Position numbers and translations under genes: made by a program. A stretch of DNA of 64,000 nt from an uncultured Erythrobacter sp. (GTDB taxonomy: Bacteria; Pseudomonadota; Alphaproteobacteria; Sphingomonadales; Sphingomonadaceae). This document shows positions 63,258-64,000 of the stretch, piece after piece (position 1 is the stretch's first letter; every line of letters starts with the position of its first letter). The notes beneath the pieces are model-generated. The model was not told the origin of the DNA, ran no database searches, and saw only the letters and a list, made by a program, of their open reading frames with translations. Where the stretch lies: contig CANNBH010000001.1 in NCBI GenBank assembly GCA_947502815.1, positions 1,054,001-1,118,000 of the forward strand. The letters run 5' to 3'.

Positions 63258-63986
63258 ATGGGTATCTGGCAGAAACGCACGAAGGTGGCGGTTGGTTTCA
63301 TCGGCGCAATTGCCTTGGCCAGTTGCGGCGGCGAAACGGCGACCACACCATCAAATCCGGCGGACACTGGCGAGATTGCAGAGGGCGAACTGGCGATCCC
63401 TGTGATGGGCGAACAGATTGATGTGCTCGCCTTTGGTGACAGCCTGTTTGCGGGGTATGGCCTGCGCGATCCGGGAGACAGTTATCCGGCCAAACTCGAA
63501 GCGGCCCTGCGCGCCAAGGGTACAAACGCGCGGATCGTGAACGCCGGTGTGTCGGGTGATACAACCGCGGCGGGGCTTACCCGTCTGGAGTTCACCCTCA
63601 ACGCCCAAACGGAAAAACCCGACCTGTTCATTTTGGAACTGGGCGGCAATGATCTGTTGCGCGGCCTATCCCCAGCGGAAACGCGCGCCAATTTTGAAGC
63701 GATGCTGACCACGCTGAAAGAACGCGAAATACCGGTCCTGCTGATGGGAATGCGTGCGCCGCCCAATTACGGCCCGGAATATCAGGCCGACTTTGACGCG
63801 CTTTATGGCGAATTGGCTCAAGAATACGGGGCCGATCTGATCCCGTTCTGGTTGCAGGACATTTATGAGGACGCCTCGCTGTTCCAATCCGACCGCATCC
63901 ACCCCACGGCAGAGGGGATAGAGGCGCTGGTCGCGTCAACGTTGGATGAAGTGGCGGCGGCCCTGCCTGAAGAGGGCGCCAACTAG
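63258..63986 (+). CDS. tesA: GDSL-family arylesterase lipoprotein (TesA-like)
   Basis: The 242-residue protein has a signal peptide with lipobox LASC. The SGNH/GDSL hydrolase core contains block I AFGDSLFAGYG (catalytic Ser), block II NAGVSGDTTAAG, block III LELGGNDLLRG and block V SDRIHPTAEG (catalytic Asp and His). TesA-type enzymes hydrolyse acyl-CoA thioesters and aryl esters in the periplasm. It is divergent from the YbbA-like ATPase. The protein ends 14 bases before the window edge. Confidence 0.92.
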   Translation: MGIWQKRTKVAVGFIGAIALASCGGETATTPSNPADTGEIAEGELAIPVMGEQIDVLAFGDSLFAGYGLRDPGDSYPAKLEAALRAKGTNARIVNAGVSGDTTAAGLTRLEFTLNAQTEKPDLFILELGGNDLLRGLSPAETRANFEAMLTTLKEREIPVLLMGMRAPPNYGPEYQADFDALYGELAQEYGADLIPFWLQDIYEDASLFQSDRIHPTAEGIEALVASTLDEVAAALPEEGAN

Positions 63987-64000
63987 GTCTGAACGTTAAA

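Noticed and set aside
1-64000. tRNA, rRNA, CRISPR, insertion sequence or attachment sites
   Set aside because: Reading the intergenic spaces gave no cloverleaf with a GTTCRA arm, no regularly spaced repeats and no transposase or integrase.

Overview
The window is a GC-rich, gene-dense chromosomal stretch that looks like an alphaproteobacterium of the order Sphingomonadales, probably family Erythrobacteraceae. This rests on the gene families (large TonB-dependent receptor, UbiH-type hydroxylase beside a hemC-hemD-mitofilin cluster, DUF3617 lipoprotein, YfbK-type VWA lipoprotein, Anbu cluster) and on general composition; no rRNA marker is present. I see no tRNA, rRNA, CRISPR array, prophage, transposase or plasmid functions. 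About 60 protein genes are supported.

Layout. 1-1.4 kb: 3' end of an autotransporter with a strong terminator. 1.5-5.0 kb: an Lrp/AsnC regulator divergent from kynA-kynB-kynU (tryptophan to anthranilate). 5.0-13.0 kb: a signalling island with an RsbW-like ATPase, a FecR-domain protein, an OmpA-like lipoprotein, a STAS / metallo-beta-lactamase-fold / CHASE2-PP2C-phosphatase operon, and a divergent CHASE2-adenylate cyclase coupled to a second FecR-like secreted protein. 13.2-17.3 kb: exported vanadium-haloperoxidase/PAP2-superfamily enzyme, porin-like protein, DCC-family protein and FMN-dependent 2-hydroxyacid oxidase. 17.5-24.3 kb: carbon and nitrogen catabolism (succinate-semialdehyde dehydrogenase, alanine dehydrogenase, alternative oxidase, FAA hydrolase, maleylacetoacetate isomerase, glutaryl-CoA dehydrogenase) with a three-hairpin intergenic element.

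24.4-31.9 kb: receiver-only regulator, membrane-anchored HhH protein, VWA lipoprotein, a secreted unknown, then tsaD-gpsA-flippase as a tightly overlapped operon. 32.0-38.1 kb: hemC-hemD-mitofilin-like, UbiH-type monooxygenase, DsbD-like reductase. 38.2-43.3 kb: uvrB and an overlapping lipoprotein gene, DUF192 and DUF3617 proteins, alpha/beta hydrolase. 43.4-48.2 kb: the conserved ATP-grasp / alpha-E / transglutaminase / Anbu peptidase cluster, followed by a LuxR-type regulator with a degenerate receiver. 48.4-54.5 kb: extensin-like lipoprotein, VOC protein, CcdA plus thioredoxin, PutP, saccharopine-dehydrogenase-like protein. 54.7-64.0 kb: typA, a TonB-dependent receptor, a truncated DUF805 gene between two terminators, and an ABC exporter pair divergent from a GDSL esterase lipoprotein.

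The most promising under-described system is the 5-13 kb island. It combines two CHASE2 envelope sensors, one with a phosphatase output and one with a cyclase output, a partner-switching kinase/antagonist pair, a candidate phosphodiesterase-type hydrolase and envelope FecR/OmpA proteins. Secondary points are a TonB-receptor-plug-like peptide inside the VWA lipoprotein, the Anbu cluster with its degenerate regulator, and a bacterial alternative oxidase next to alanine dehydrogenase.
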